Positions 34,398 through 43,034 of a stretch of 64,000 nucleotides of DNA are shown here, piece by piece. The translations under genes were made by a program, and so were the position numbers. This DNA comes from Collinsella sp. (GTDB taxonomy: Bacteria > Actinomycetota > Coriobacteriia > Coriobacteriales > Coriobacteriaceae). The stretch's first letter is position 1; each line of letters opens with the position of its first letter. The stretch lies in assembly GCA_019424965.1 (NCBI GenBank), contig JAHYYL010000001.1, positions 24,762 through 88,761 of the forward strand, in the 5' to 3' direction. The notes beneath the pieces were generated by a model that searched no databases, had not been told where the DNA came from, and saw only the letters and a program-made list of their open reading frames with translations.

Positions 34398-36956
34398 ATG
34401 GAATTATACGCAAGCTGCCCCGAGGGCTTTGAGTCCGCACTCGCCGACGAGCTTAAACGCCTCGGGCTTTCGCATGTCCGCCGCCTTAAGGGCCGTGCCA
34501 CGTTTGAGGGCGAGCTTGAGCAAGGCTTGCGCGCGTGCCTGTGGTCGCGCCTGGCCAGCCGTGTGTTTGTGGTGCTCGGGCGCTTTGAGGCACAGGATGC
34601 CGATGGGCTGTACGACAGCGTTTACGACATCGCCTGGGAGACCATCATCCGCCCCGGCGCCACCATCGCCATCACCGCCCGCGGCGTGACCGAGCAGCTG
34701 CGTAACACGCGCTTCTCGGCCCTGCGCGCCAAGGACGCGCTGTGCGACCGTCTGGCCGAGACCACGGGCCGTCGCGCCGATGTCGATGCCGCCGACCCCG
34801 ATGTTCACCTACTGCTTTCGCTGCGCCAGCGCCGCGCGAGCATAAGCCTGGATCTTTCGGGCGACCCGCTGTTCAAGCGCCTGCCGCCCGCAGCGACCCG
34901 TGCCGGCGAGGGCGCGCACGTGCTGCGCCCCGACTACGCCGCCCTGGTGCTGGCGCAGGTCGGTTGGACCGCGCTGTGCGAGCGCGAGCTGACGGCCGAC
35001 GATTACGAGAACGAAGCCCTGCCCACGCTGGTCGACGCCTCGTGCGCCGGCGGCGGTCTGCTGCTGGAGGCAGTGAATATCCTAACCGACCGCGCCCCTG
35101 GTGCTGCGCGCGAGCGCTGGGGCTTTGAGGGCTGGCAGCTGCATGATGCCGCCCTGTGGGAGCAGCTACTTGCCGAGGCGCGCGAGCGCGAGGCGACAGC
35201 GCGCGAGCGGCAGGCGCGCATCGTGGCCGTAGACATCGACCCCGCCGCCCGCAAGACTGCCGAGCGCATGGTCAAGTGTGCCGGCTACAAGCGTCTTGTT
35301 GACTTTTGCGCCGCCAAGCCCGCCACCGTGCTGGACCATGCAGGCGCTGTCGCCGGCGCCGCCGTGGTCGCAGACACCACCGAAACCCCGCTTTCGCTCA
35401 TGCACGACGCCATGACGCTCATCGGCGAGCTGCGCCGCGCGCCCGAGCTCGCTTCGGCACCGGTCGCCGCGCTCACCCGCGATGGCCTTATGGCCCGCGC
35501 GCTCCATGCCGAGCCTGCGCGCTCCATCGCCGTCATGCCCAATAACGAGGAGGCGGCTATTGAGGTTTGGCCCTCGCTCGACCACGCCGCCGCGACATTC
35601 GAAGCTGCGACCAGCGCAGATGCCGAGGAGCAGACCGCGGATGCCCAAGACGAAACCGCCAACGTCCCCATGCCCGAGCCTGCCGCCATGCTCGACCTGG
35701 GCGACGGCAAGCCGCTGCCCGTGCTCATCCCCGAGTCCGAGCAGTTCGCCAACCGCCTGCGCAAGAATGCCCGTCTGCGCCGCAAGTGGGCCAGGCGCGA
35801 GGGCGTGAGCTGCTACCGCGTCTACGATGCCGACCTGCCCGACTACTCCGCCGCTATCGACCTGTACGAGGGTTGCCCGCAGACGCCGGGCCGCTGGCTC
35901 GTCATCGCCGAATACGCCGCGCCCAAGACCATCGACCCCGCACTGGCCCAGGCCCGTATGCTCGACATTCTGGCCATCGCGCCGCGCATCCTAGATGTTC
36001 CCGCCGAGCATGTGCACGCCAAGGCCCGCATGCGTTCGCGCGGCGGCTCGCAGTACGGCAAGCAGGGCGCCGGCAAGGGCGGCTCGAGCGAGCGCGCCAA
36101 TATCGCGCGTCGTCGCCTGCCGCTCATCGAAGAGGGCGGGCTCACCTTTGCCGTCAACTTTGACGACTATCTGGATGTGGGCATCTTCTTGGATCACCGC
36201 GTCACCCGCAACCTAGTGCGCGAGCACGCCAAGCAGGCGCGCCGTTTCCTCAACCTGTTTGCCTACACCGGCACCGCCACCTGCTACGCGGCCGATGGCG
36301 GCGTCGAGGAGACCGTGACGGTCGACCTTTCCAACACCTACTTGGACTGGGCCGAGCGCAATATGCGTCAGAACGGCTTTGTGGGGCCGCAGCATCACTT
36401 TGTGCGCGATGACGTGCTCGCCTGGATTCGTGACCAGCGCCAGACGCGCAACCGCTGGGACCTGATCTTTGTCGACCCGCCCACGTTCTCGAACTCGTCC
36501 AAGATGGGCCGCCGCACCTGGGATGTCCAGCGCGACCATATTGAGCTTTTGGCCGGCGTATCGCGCCTGCTCGCGCAGGGCGGCCATGCCATCTTTAGCT
36601 GCAACCTGCGCGGCTTCCGCCCCGAAACGCGCAAGCTCGCCCGCGCGGGCGTGGTGCTGGAGGACATTACAGCGCAGACCATCCCCGAGGACTTCGCGCG
36701 CAACCAGAAGGTGCACCACTGCTATATCGTGCGCCGCCTGCCCATCGAGGACGCCATGGCCGAGGTCGGCTTTAGCGCCGAGGAAATTGCTGAGCGCGTC
36801 GAGGAACTGCGCAACCCCGAGGCCCGCAAGCCCCGTGTGGCAGTACCCGCGCACGCGCAGGCCGGCAACGGCAAGTCCAACTTTGCCGGCAAACCCTCCC
36901 CCGCCGGCAAGCCCAAAAAGAAGAAGTTCTACGCCAGCAAGCCCAAGGGCAAATAA
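34398..36956 (+). CDS. RlmKL-type 23S rRNA methyltransferase with degenerate RlmL half
   Basis: 852 residues from ATG 34398. THUMP and RlmL-like methyltransferase regions come first (YASCPEGFESALADELKRLG), the RlmK region second. The RlmK half is intact, with SAM site FAYTGTATCYAADGG near 618 and FVDPPTFSNSSKMG near 691. The RlmL half looks dead: the usual DPMCGSGT motif reads DASCAGGG near 211, and the catalytic NPPYGERL motif is replaced by ADTTETPL near 325. An Ala/Glu-rich linker (about 390-440) joins the halves and the tail is basic (KPKKKKFYASKPKGK). Expected activity: m7G2069 methylation; m2G2445 is doubtful. Confidence 0.88.
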   Translation: MELYASCPEGFESALADELKRLGLSHVRRLKGRATFEGELEQGLRACLWSRLASRVFVVLGRFEAQDADGLYDSVYDIAWETIIRPGATIAITARGVTEQLRNTRFSALRAKDALCDRLAETTGRRADVDAADPDVHLLLSLRQRRASISLDLSGDPLFKRLPPAATRAGEGAHVLRPDYAALVLAQVGWTALCERELTADDYENEALPTLVDASCAGGGLLLEAVNILTDRAPGAARERWGFEGWQLHDAALWEQLLAEAREREATARERQARIVAVDIDPAARKTAERMVKCAGYKRLVDFCAAKPATVLDHAGAVAGAAVVADTTETPLSLMHDAMTLIGELRRAPELASAPVAALTRDGLMARALHAEPARSIAVMPNNEEAAIEVWPSLDHAAATFEAATSADAEEQTADAQDETANVPMPEPAAMLDLGDGKPLPVLIPESEQFANRLRKNARLRRKWARREGVSCYRVYDADLPDYSAAIDLYEGCPQTPGRWLVIAEYAAPKTIDPALAQARMLDILAIAPRILDVPAEHVHAKARMRSRGGSQYGKQGAGKGGSSERANIARRRLPLIEEGGLTFAVNFDDYLDVGIFLDHRVTRNLVREHAKQARRFLNLFAYTGTATCYAADGGVEETVTVDLSNTYLDWAERNMRQNGFVGPQHHFVRDDVLAWIRDQRQTRNRWDLIFVDPPTFSNSSKMGRRTWDVQRDHIELLAGVSRLLAQGGHAIFSCNLRGFRPETRKLARAGVVLEDITAQTIPEDFARNQKVHHCYIVRRLPIEDAMAEVGFSAEEIAERVEELRNPEARKPRVAVPAHAQAGNGKSNFAGKPSPAGKPKKKKFYASKPKGK

Positions 36957-36960
36957 CAAA

Positions 36961-37023
36961 GTTGCGGTGGAATACGGACTTTTGCCTGGAATTAGGCAAA
37001 TTTAGACCGTATTTCACCGCAAC
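36961..37023. repeat. 63-base two-tier hairpin GTTGCGGTG-AATACGG
   Basis: Outer arms GTTGCGGTGGAATACGG and CCGTATTTCACCGCAAC match at 16 of 17; inner stem TTTGCCT/AGGCAAA. Lies between convergent genes four bases after the rlmKL stop, so it can terminate both. Confidence 0.85.
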
Positions 37024-37048
37024 TCATATTGGGATGGTGGTTGGCGAT

Positions 37049-37762
37049 CTAGCCTTGGATGACCAATCGGTAGCCGATGCCCACATGCGTCTGGATATAG
37101 CGCGGATGCGCGGGGTCGGACTCGATTTTCTTGCGCAGCGTGCCCATAAAGACGCGCAGGCTCGCCAGGTCGCTCTTGGTCGCCGTGCCCCAAATCTCGT
37201 GCAGGATAAACTGGTGCGTCAACACCTTGTCGGCGTTGTGCGCCAGCAGACACAGGAGCTTGTACTCGATCGGCGTCAGGTGCAGTTCCTCGCCATCCAT
37301 CATGGCGATGCCAGCATCAAAATCGATATGCAGCTCACCGGTATCGAACGAGCCCTCGGAGGCAACGCCGCCCGTTTGCGCATACGAAAGGCGCCTGAGC
37401 GTCGTGCGAATGCGCGCGAGCAGTTCCTCGACCGAAAACGGCTTGGTCAGGTAGTCGTCGGCACCAGCATCGAGCGCGCGGATCTTGTCCGCGTCCTCGC
37501 TGCGCGCCGAGACCACGATGATCGGCATGCCCGACCACGTGCGCACCGACTCCACCACCTTGACGCCGTCCATATCGGGCAGGCCCAGATCGAGCAGCAC
37601 AATGCTCGGCGCCTGCGACGAGGCGGCGGCGATGGCGGCATGAGCGGTCTCCACAGCCATATGGCGCAAGCCGTGCGCCTCGAGCGCGGCGACGATAAGG
37701 TTGCGGACGGCGGGGTCGTCCTCAACGACCAAGATGAGCGGTTTCACGGCAGAGTTCGGCAC
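37049..37762 (-). CDS. KdpE-like OmpR-family response regulator
   Basis: 237 residues from GTG 37762; the AAGGAG inside the end of the kinase gene is its ribosome site, so it is coupled to it. Receiver domain with ILVVEDDPAVRN, phospho-Asp in VLLDLGLPDMDG and KPFSVEELLARI, then OmpR winged helix (HLTPIEYKLLCLLAHN, RYIQTHVGIGYRL). The sequence style is that of KdpE. No kdpFABC is present; the adjacent K+ transporter gene is kup. Confidence 0.92.
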   Translation of the reverse strand: MPNSAVKPLILVVEDDPAVRNLIVAALEAHGLRHMAVETAHAAIAAASSQAPSIVLLDLGLPDMDGVKVVESVRTWSGMPIIVVSARSEDADKIRALDAGADDYLTKPFSVEELLARIRTTLRRLSYAQTGGVASEGSFDTGELHIDFDAGIAMMDGEELHLTPIEYKLLCLLAHNADKVLTHQFILHEIWGTATKSDLASLRVFMGTLRKKIESDPAHPRYIQTHVGIGYRLVIQG

Positions 37763-37766
37763 AGCG

Positions 37767-39392
37767 CTACTCCTTATCAAACGAAACGTCGACGGCGGGA
37801 AGCTCGATCGTAAAGACCGAGCCGTGCGGGTCCGCCGCGGCAACCTCTATGCTACCGCCATGCGCCAGCGCAATGGAGCGGCAAAGCGAAAGCCCCAGGC
37901 CCACACTGCGTCGGCTGTCGGCCAGGCCATGGTTGGCGGTGTAGAACGACTCAAAGATGCGCTCGCGGTCCTCGGGCGCAATGCCCGGGCCGTCGTCGGC
38001 GACCGAACACCTCACGCACCCGCCGTCGACGCTAATCGAAATCACGATATGCGAGCCCGCGGGCGTGTAGGTAATGGCGTTGTTCACCAGGTTTACCACC
38101 AGCTGCACCATCAGGCGCGCATCGACGTTGACGAGCGCCGGCTCATCGCACGCCACCACCTTAAGGTCGTGCTCGCGCACGGCCGGGTTTACGTGGCGCA
38201 GCGCCTCCTCGACGATATCGTCCATAAGCTCGAGCGTAGTCGACAGATGCATGCCGCCGCCCTCGAGCTTGGTGATGGCGAGCAGGTTCTCGACGGTGGC
38301 GTTGAGCCATTGCGCGTCCGAGCGAATGGATAGGAGCATGCCGCGGCGCGTCTGGTCGTCAAGCACGGCCGTGCCGGTCGAGCCCTGGTCGAGCAGCACG
38401 TCGGCATTACCCGAAATGCTGGTAAGCGGCGTGCGCAGATCGTGCGAGATGGAGCGCAGCAAGTTGGCACGCAGCTGCTCGTTTTTAGCGAGCACCGCCG
38501 CTTCCTCGCGGGCCTCCATGGCGCGGGCGCGATCGAGCGCCAGCTCGCCTTCGCTCACGATGGCATCGGCAAGCGTCCGCTCCTCGGGCGTCAGCGCATC
38601 GGGCTCGGCGACAATGGCGAGCACCCCCACCACCGAGTCGGGATCACCCGCGCGCACCATGGTGTCGCCCGAGTGCACGGTCAGGTATATGCCAAAGAAC
38701 GCCGAGCCGCCATAGGTGGCATCGAGCGGCGTTCCCACATAGGCGGATGCCGAGAGCCGTGGCGGCATCTGGGGCGCTAGCTGGTGCACCGGCGCGGCAT
38801 CGCCCACGGCCGTGTACATCGTGCGCGGCAGCAGGTCATCGTCTTCCGGATCGGCGCTATACCACACGACCGGACAGTCCGAAAGACGCGCCAGTTGCGT
38901 TGCCATAGCATGCACAATCTGTTGCTGATCGCCGCACCGCTGCAGCATGCGGTTGGTCTCGAGCACCATCTGCGTGCGACGGTCGCTGGCGGCAGCCTGC
39001 GCCAAGGCGCGGCGCAGGGCCAGCGCAATCGAGCTCGACACGAGCGAGACCACAAACATGATAAAGAACATGCCGGGATAGACGCGGTCGATGAGCGACA
39101 ACGAGTAGCGCGGGTCGACAAACAAATAGTTGTAGAGCGCCACGGCAGCAGCCGAGCTCAGCAGGCAATACAGGCGGCTCCAGGTAAAGAATGCGCACAG
39201 CTGCACGGCGAACACATAGACGATCATGATGCTCGGCGCGAGTCCCGGATGGTCGAGCAGCGCGCCCACAATCGTCGCCGCGGCCAGCAGCCCCGCCGAT
39301 ACGCAGGCGTCATACAGAGGGCTGCGACGCGTCAGCGTTGTGCGCCGCCACCAAAAGTTCTCGGCAATATCGCCGTCCGCATGGACGTCCAT
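37767..39392 (-). CDS. KdpD-like sensor histidine kinase lacking the N-terminal KdpD domain
   Basis: 541 residues, against about 890 in E. coli KdpD. It begins directly at the DUF4118-type four-helix membrane domain (residues 25-125, YNYLFVDPRYSL is characteristic), followed by a GAF-like domain, HisKA with RSISHDLRTPLTSISG near 320 and HATPase (NLVNNAITYTPAGSHI, DDGPGIAPEDRERIF). The large N-terminal sensor/USP part is missing, as in several actinobacterial shortened forms. Neighbours: response regulator downstream, small membrane protein and kup upstream. Confidence 0.9.
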   Translation of the reverse strand: MDVHADGDIAENFWWRRTTLTRRSPLYDACVSAGLLAAATIVGALLDHPGLAPSIMIVYVFAVQLCAFFTWSRLYCLLSSAAAVALYNYLFVDPRYSLSLIDRVYPGMFFIMFVVSLVSSSIALALRRALAQAAASDRRTQMVLETNRMLQRCGDQQQIVHAMATQLARLSDCPVVWYSADPEDDDLLPRTMYTAVGDAAPVHQLAPQMPPRLSASAYVGTPLDATYGGSAFFGIYLTVHSGDTMVRAGDPDSVVGVLAIVAEPDALTPEERTLADAIVSEGELALDRARAMEAREEAAVLAKNEQLRANLLRSISHDLRTPLTSISGNADVLLDQGSTGTAVLDDQTRRGMLLSIRSDAQWLNATVENLLAITKLEGGGMHLSTTLELMDDIVEEALRHVNPAVREHDLKVVACDEPALVNVDARLMVQLVVNLVNNAITYTPAGSHIVISISVDGGCVRCSVADDGPGIAPEDRERIFESFYTANHGLADSRRSVGLGLSLCRSIALAHGGSIEVAAADPHGSVFTIELPAVDVSFDKE

Positions 39393-39420
39393 CAGCGCCC
39401 CGCCCCTCTCTCAAAAACAA

Positions 39421-39459
39421 AAACCACCACAAAGGGGACAGGCACCTTTGTGGTGGTTT
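39421..39459 (-). terminator. Hairpin between the small membrane protein and kinase genes
   Basis: AAACCACCACAAAGG and CCTTTGTGGTGGTTT are perfect 15-base arms. It resembles the dispersed CAAAGG palindromes and precedes the kinase start by 29 bases, so it may partially insulate kup from the two-component genes. Confidence 0.6.
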
Positions 39460-39505
39460 CCCCTTGTGGTGGTTCCAAGTGTATAGCCTTTACAGCCTGC
39501 GGTCG

Positions 39506-39700
39506 CTAGACAAACAGCACGTGCGCGAGCAGGGCACACACGCACACCGCTCCAAATACCAGTGCCACGATCGAAATTACGCGATCGGCCATATCCATGT
39601 TGGAGCGGTTCGTCAAAAACCGATCTTCGGCGGCGTCGGCACGTGCCTCACGTACCAGCTCGGCAACCACCTCGCGGCCATCAAGCATCTTTGTATCCAT
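39506..39700 (-). CDS. Small single-pass membrane protein beside kup
   Basis: 64 residues from ATG 39700, which has a strong GGGGAGGCAAAC site. Charged N-terminal half (VVAELVREARADAAEDRFL) and one membrane helix at about 44-63 (ISIVALVFGAVCVCALLAHV). It lies 61 bases after the kup stop and is followed by the sensor kinase. No family recognised. Position suggests a Kup accessory or a link between transporter and kinase, in the way KdpF accompanies KdpA; that is inference. Confidence 0.7.
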   Translation of the reverse strand: MDTKMLDGREVVAELVREARADAAEDRFLTNRSNMDMADRVISIVALVFGAVCVCALLAHVLFV

Positions 39701-39761
39701 GTTTGCCTCCCCGGTCTCAATCTTGTCCATCGAAAACCAACTCCGTGCAACCTGTCGGCGC

Positions 39762-41789
39762 CTACGGGCGCTCGTCGGGAGCCAGGCGCTGCATCTTGCT
39801 CACGGCCTTAAACTTGGTGAACAGCGGCACGTACTCAAAGCTCACGTTGGAGTTCTCCAGGCCGTACCAGCGCGCGGGAGTGCCGGCAGCGCGGCGGATG
39901 ATGTACTTGAGCGTGATGGCCGTACGCTCGCTGGGCTCCACGTCGCTTTCGGGCGCCAGCAGCTTGCGGATCATGACGAACTTAAACGTGCCGATGTTGC
40001 CCGGATCCTTGTAGACCGAGTAGTCATGCGTCTGTGCCGGCAGCTCGCCGCTGGCAGCCAGATCCTGAACAACCTGACGCAGATAGGCATTGACGCGCTG
40101 GTTGATCTTGTAGCCCAGATACAGATGCACGCGGAACACGTAGTCGGTGCCGAACGTCTCGACCGAGTAGGCAAAGGTATGCGGCTCCTCCATGGTCTCG
40201 ACATTCACGAACCACCAGGCGCGAGCGCGCTTGGGGTGCTTGTCCAAGATCGAGTAGACGATATCGCGGTCGATGTAGTCGGTATTGGTGTCCTTGGTCA
40301 GGTACACGATGTTGTCACTCATAAGCTCGTAGCGATCGTCGTCGCGCAGGCGCTTGAGCTGCGGCAGGTAGCTGCGCAGCGGCAGCAGCGTAAACTGGCG
40401 CTGCTCAACAGCCGTACCGTTGTACCAGCACACCATGATGCCCATGATGAGCGCGGCCATGAGGATGGTGAAATAGCCACCGTGGAAGAACTTGGTGAGT
40501 GAGCTCACGAAGAAGAAGCCTTCGAGCAAAAGGAAGAAGGCCGCGAAGATCCACGGAGCAACCTTGAGCTTGCGCTCCTCATGCAGGTAGAAGAAGAGCA
40601 GCAGCGTGGTGCACATCATAGTCAGCGTAATGGCAAGGCCGTAGGCGGCTTCCATATGCGCCGAGTTCTGGAACAGCAGCACCACGATGACGCAGCCGAC
40701 AAGCATGACGTTGTTGACCATGGGGATGTAGAGCTGGCCCTTGGTCTCGGCAGGATAGAAGACCTGCATATGCGGCATGAGGTCCAGGCGGCTGGCCTCG
40801 GACACCAGCGAGAATGCGCCGGTGATGAGCGCCTGCGAAGCGATGATGGCCGCGACGGTGGAAAGGCCGACGGCAAAGGGACGCAGGCCCGGGGTGAGCA
40901 TCTGGTAGAAGGGGTTGAGGTCGGCGATGCCCATGAGCTCCGGGTTGCCGGCGTTGTTGATAAGCCACGCGCCCTGGCCCATGTAGGACAGCAGCAGGCA
41001 GCACTTAACAAACGGCCAGGTGGCGTAGATGTTGCCGCGGCCCACATGGCCCATGTCGGAATAGAGCGCCTCGGCACCGGTGGTGGCCAGGAAGCAGCTG
41101 CCCAAGATCATGATGCCCGCATGGTTGTTGGGGCTCAGCAAAAAGCCGATGCCACGCAGCGGGTTGAGGCACAAAAGCACCGCGGGATACTGGAAGACAA
41201 AGAACAGACCCGTACCGCCCAGGAACAAAAACCACAGCGTCATGATGGGGCCAAAGGCGTGGCCAATCTTGGCCGTGCCGATGCGCTGCACCAAGAAGAG
41301 CGCGATGATGATGGCGAGCGTGATGGCGACAACGCGGCCCTGGTCGTCACCGAGCACGGCGTGGACCGCCGGAATGGTGCGCAGGCCCTCGATGGCCGTG
41401 GTCACGGTAACGGCCGGCGTCAGGATACCGTCGGCGAGCAGTGCCGCGCCGCCCAGCATGGCGGGGATGATAAGCCACTTGCCGCAGCGCTTGACCAGGC
41501 TGTACAGGGCAAAGATGCCGCCCTCGCCGTGGTTGTCGGCGCGCAGCGAGATCAGCACGTACTTGACGGTCGTCAGCAGCGTGACCGTCCACACGACAAG
41601 GGAGAGCGCGCCGAGCACGAACTCCTGCGTAACGCTTCCGATGCCGCCGTTGCCGGCAACGAGCGCCTTGGTTACATACATGGGGCTGGTGCCGATATCG
41701 CCGTACACCACGCCCAGCGTGACGAGCATCGCCGAGATGCTCACAGGAATCGCAGCGTGCGAGGCTACTTCCTTTGCCTTTTGTTCCAT
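39762..41789 (-). CDS. kup: Kup family potassium transporter
   Basis: 675 residues from ATG 41789 (GGGAGGAAAC upstream). Twelve membrane segments with GVVYGDIGTSPMYVTKALV near 29 and the conserved ALVKRCGKW, GGTGLFFVF and TGAEALYSDMGHVGRGNI regions of KUP/HAK/KT transporters. C-terminal 200 residues are cytoplasmic. It mediates K+ uptake, usually with protons. First gene of a probable unit kup, small membrane protein, KdpD-like, KdpE-like. Confidence 0.94.
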   Translation of the reverse strand: MEQKAKEVASHAAIPVSISAMLVTLGVVYGDIGTSPMYVTKALVAGNGGIGSVTQEFVLGALSLVVWTVTLLTTVKYVLISLRADNHGEGGIFALYSLVKRCGKWLIIPAMLGGAALLADGILTPAVTVTTAIEGLRTIPAVHAVLGDDQGRVVAITLAIIIALFLVQRIGTAKIGHAFGPIMTLWFLFLGGTGLFFVFQYPAVLLCLNPLRGIGFLLSPNNHAGIMILGSCFLATTGAEALYSDMGHVGRGNIYATWPFVKCCLLLSYMGQGAWLINNAGNPELMGIADLNPFYQMLTPGLRPFAVGLSTVAAIIASQALITGAFSLVSEASRLDLMPHMQVFYPAETKGQLYIPMVNNVMLVGCVIVVLLFQNSAHMEAAYGLAITLTMMCTTLLLFFYLHEERKLKVAPWIFAAFFLLLEGFFFVSSLTKFFHGGYFTILMAALIMGIMVCWYNGTAVEQRQFTLLPLRSYLPQLKRLRDDDRYELMSDNIVYLTKDTNTDYIDRDIVYSILDKHPKRARAWWFVNVETMEEPHTFAYSVETFGTDYVFRVHLYLGYKINQRVNAYLRQVVQDLAASGELPAQTHDYSVYKDPGNIGTFKFVMIRKLLAPESDVEPSERTAITLKYIIRRAAGTPARWYGLENSNVSFEYVPLFTKFKAVSKMQRLAPDERP

Positions 41790-41912
41790 AAGCCAGTTTC
41801 CTCCCAATTTTAACGTTCGACGGGATTATAGGTAATCAGCCCATGTTTGAATGGTACTGTTTTCCCAGCTAAATAAACATTTATGCGGCCTTTAGGCCAC
41901 CGCGGCGATATG

Positions 41913-41947
41913 GAATGTGACAAAGGGACAGTCCCTTTGTCACATTC
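41913..41947. repeat. GAATGTGACAAAGGGAC palindrome, copy beside nitroreductase
   Basis: Perfect 17-base arms GAATGTGACAAAGGGAC and GTCCCTTTGTCACATTC around one base. Starts two bases after the nitroreductase stop codon. Confidence 0.88.
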
Positions 41948-41948
41948 G

Positions 41949-42821
41949 TCATTTTCCGAGCCAGTTCTTGAACCACCACTCCATGGAGCGGCTCATCTCG
42001 GCCATAAAGGGACTCGTGTGCTTACGGGTGTAGATATCGACGACGCGCTCGCCCACCTCGCGGGCGTGCGGGCGAAACATCGCGTCCATCTCGGCCACCT
42101 GCGCATCCAAGGTCGCGGCGTCGGCGCGACAATAACGCTCCTCATGCACCAGGTTCACCACGGGATGCGCGATCGCCGGGCGCTCCTTGCGGGGCGTGCC
42201 GATGATGAGCATCGACAGCGGCATGGTATAGGGAGGCAAGTCCAGCAGCGCGGCGACTTCCTCGGCGTTCTCGACGACATCGCCGATATAGCAGCTCCCC
42301 AGCCCCAGGGCCTCGGCGGCAACCACGGCGTTTTGAGCGGCGATCATGGCATCCTGTGCCGCGATGGCAAAGTCGCCCAGGCCCGGCGCACGACGGGGCG
42401 ACTTGCCCGTGCGCTCGACAAACTCGGGCTCAAAGCAACCCACATGCTCAAACAGATCGATCCACTTGGCATAGTCGACTACAAATATGAGTGCCCAGGG
42501 CGCCTTGGCGATCATGGGCTGATGATCGCACAGGTCGGCCAGGCGGTCCAATGTGGCCTGCTCACGAATGCTCACGATGGAATACATCATCATGGCGCCT
42601 GCCGACGGCGCACGGCTCGCCGCATGCAGAATCGCCGCCCGCTGTTCGTCGGTCACCGCCACGGGACGGTCATCGTCATCACGCGCGAAGGCACGCGTAG
42701 ACGAGCGATGCTCCAAGATGTCCAGCACCGCGTTGCCCGTAGTCTCGACCGGATAGCCGTATGTATCCACGACCGCAGCTCCGTCGCTGCCCATGTCCGC
42801 CTTGCAAACCTGCTCGCTCAT
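41949..42821 (-). CDS. Nitroreductase family protein
   Basis: 290 residues; GAGGGTAGGGCG before ATG. FMN-binding nitroreductase fold: HRSSTRAFARDD near 38, HAASRAPSAGAMMMYSIV near 66, and EALGLGSCYIGDVVENAEEV near 168 with the conserved LGSCYIG. It reduces nitro-, quinone- or flavin-type substrates with NAD(P)H. C-terminal extension of about 70 residues (FRPHAREVGERVVDIYTRKH) is longer than in the minimal family. Monocistronic. Confidence 0.9.
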   Translation of the reverse strand: MSEQVCKADMGSDGAAVVDTYGYPVETTGNAVLDILEHRSSTRAFARDDDDRPVAVTDEQRAAILHAASRAPSAGAMMMYSIVSIREQATLDRLADLCDHQPMIAKAPWALIFVVDYAKWIDLFEHVGCFEPEFVERTGKSPRRAPGLGDFAIAAQDAMIAAQNAVVAAEALGLGSCYIGDVVENAEEVAALLDLPPYTMPLSMLIIGTPRKERPAIAHPVVNLVHEERYCRADAATLDAQVAEMDAMFRPHAREVGERVVDIYTRKHTSPFMAEMSRSMEWWFKNWLGK

Positions 42822-43034
42822 CGCCCTACCCTCGCCATTTCTTTAAGAAGCCTTTACGTTTCCGTGTAATTCCCGTCCATTATCGCGCAGGTCGCCGCTA
42901 CATTGCGCAACACCGCCACGCACGCGCGTTATTATGGCTGGTTGTTGTGCGCAGTCACCAAATGCAGCGCATATCTTGGTAACAATCGGGTAAACCCCCG
43001 CTTTCGTAGGTTTTAGTTTGTGAGGAGTCTCAGC

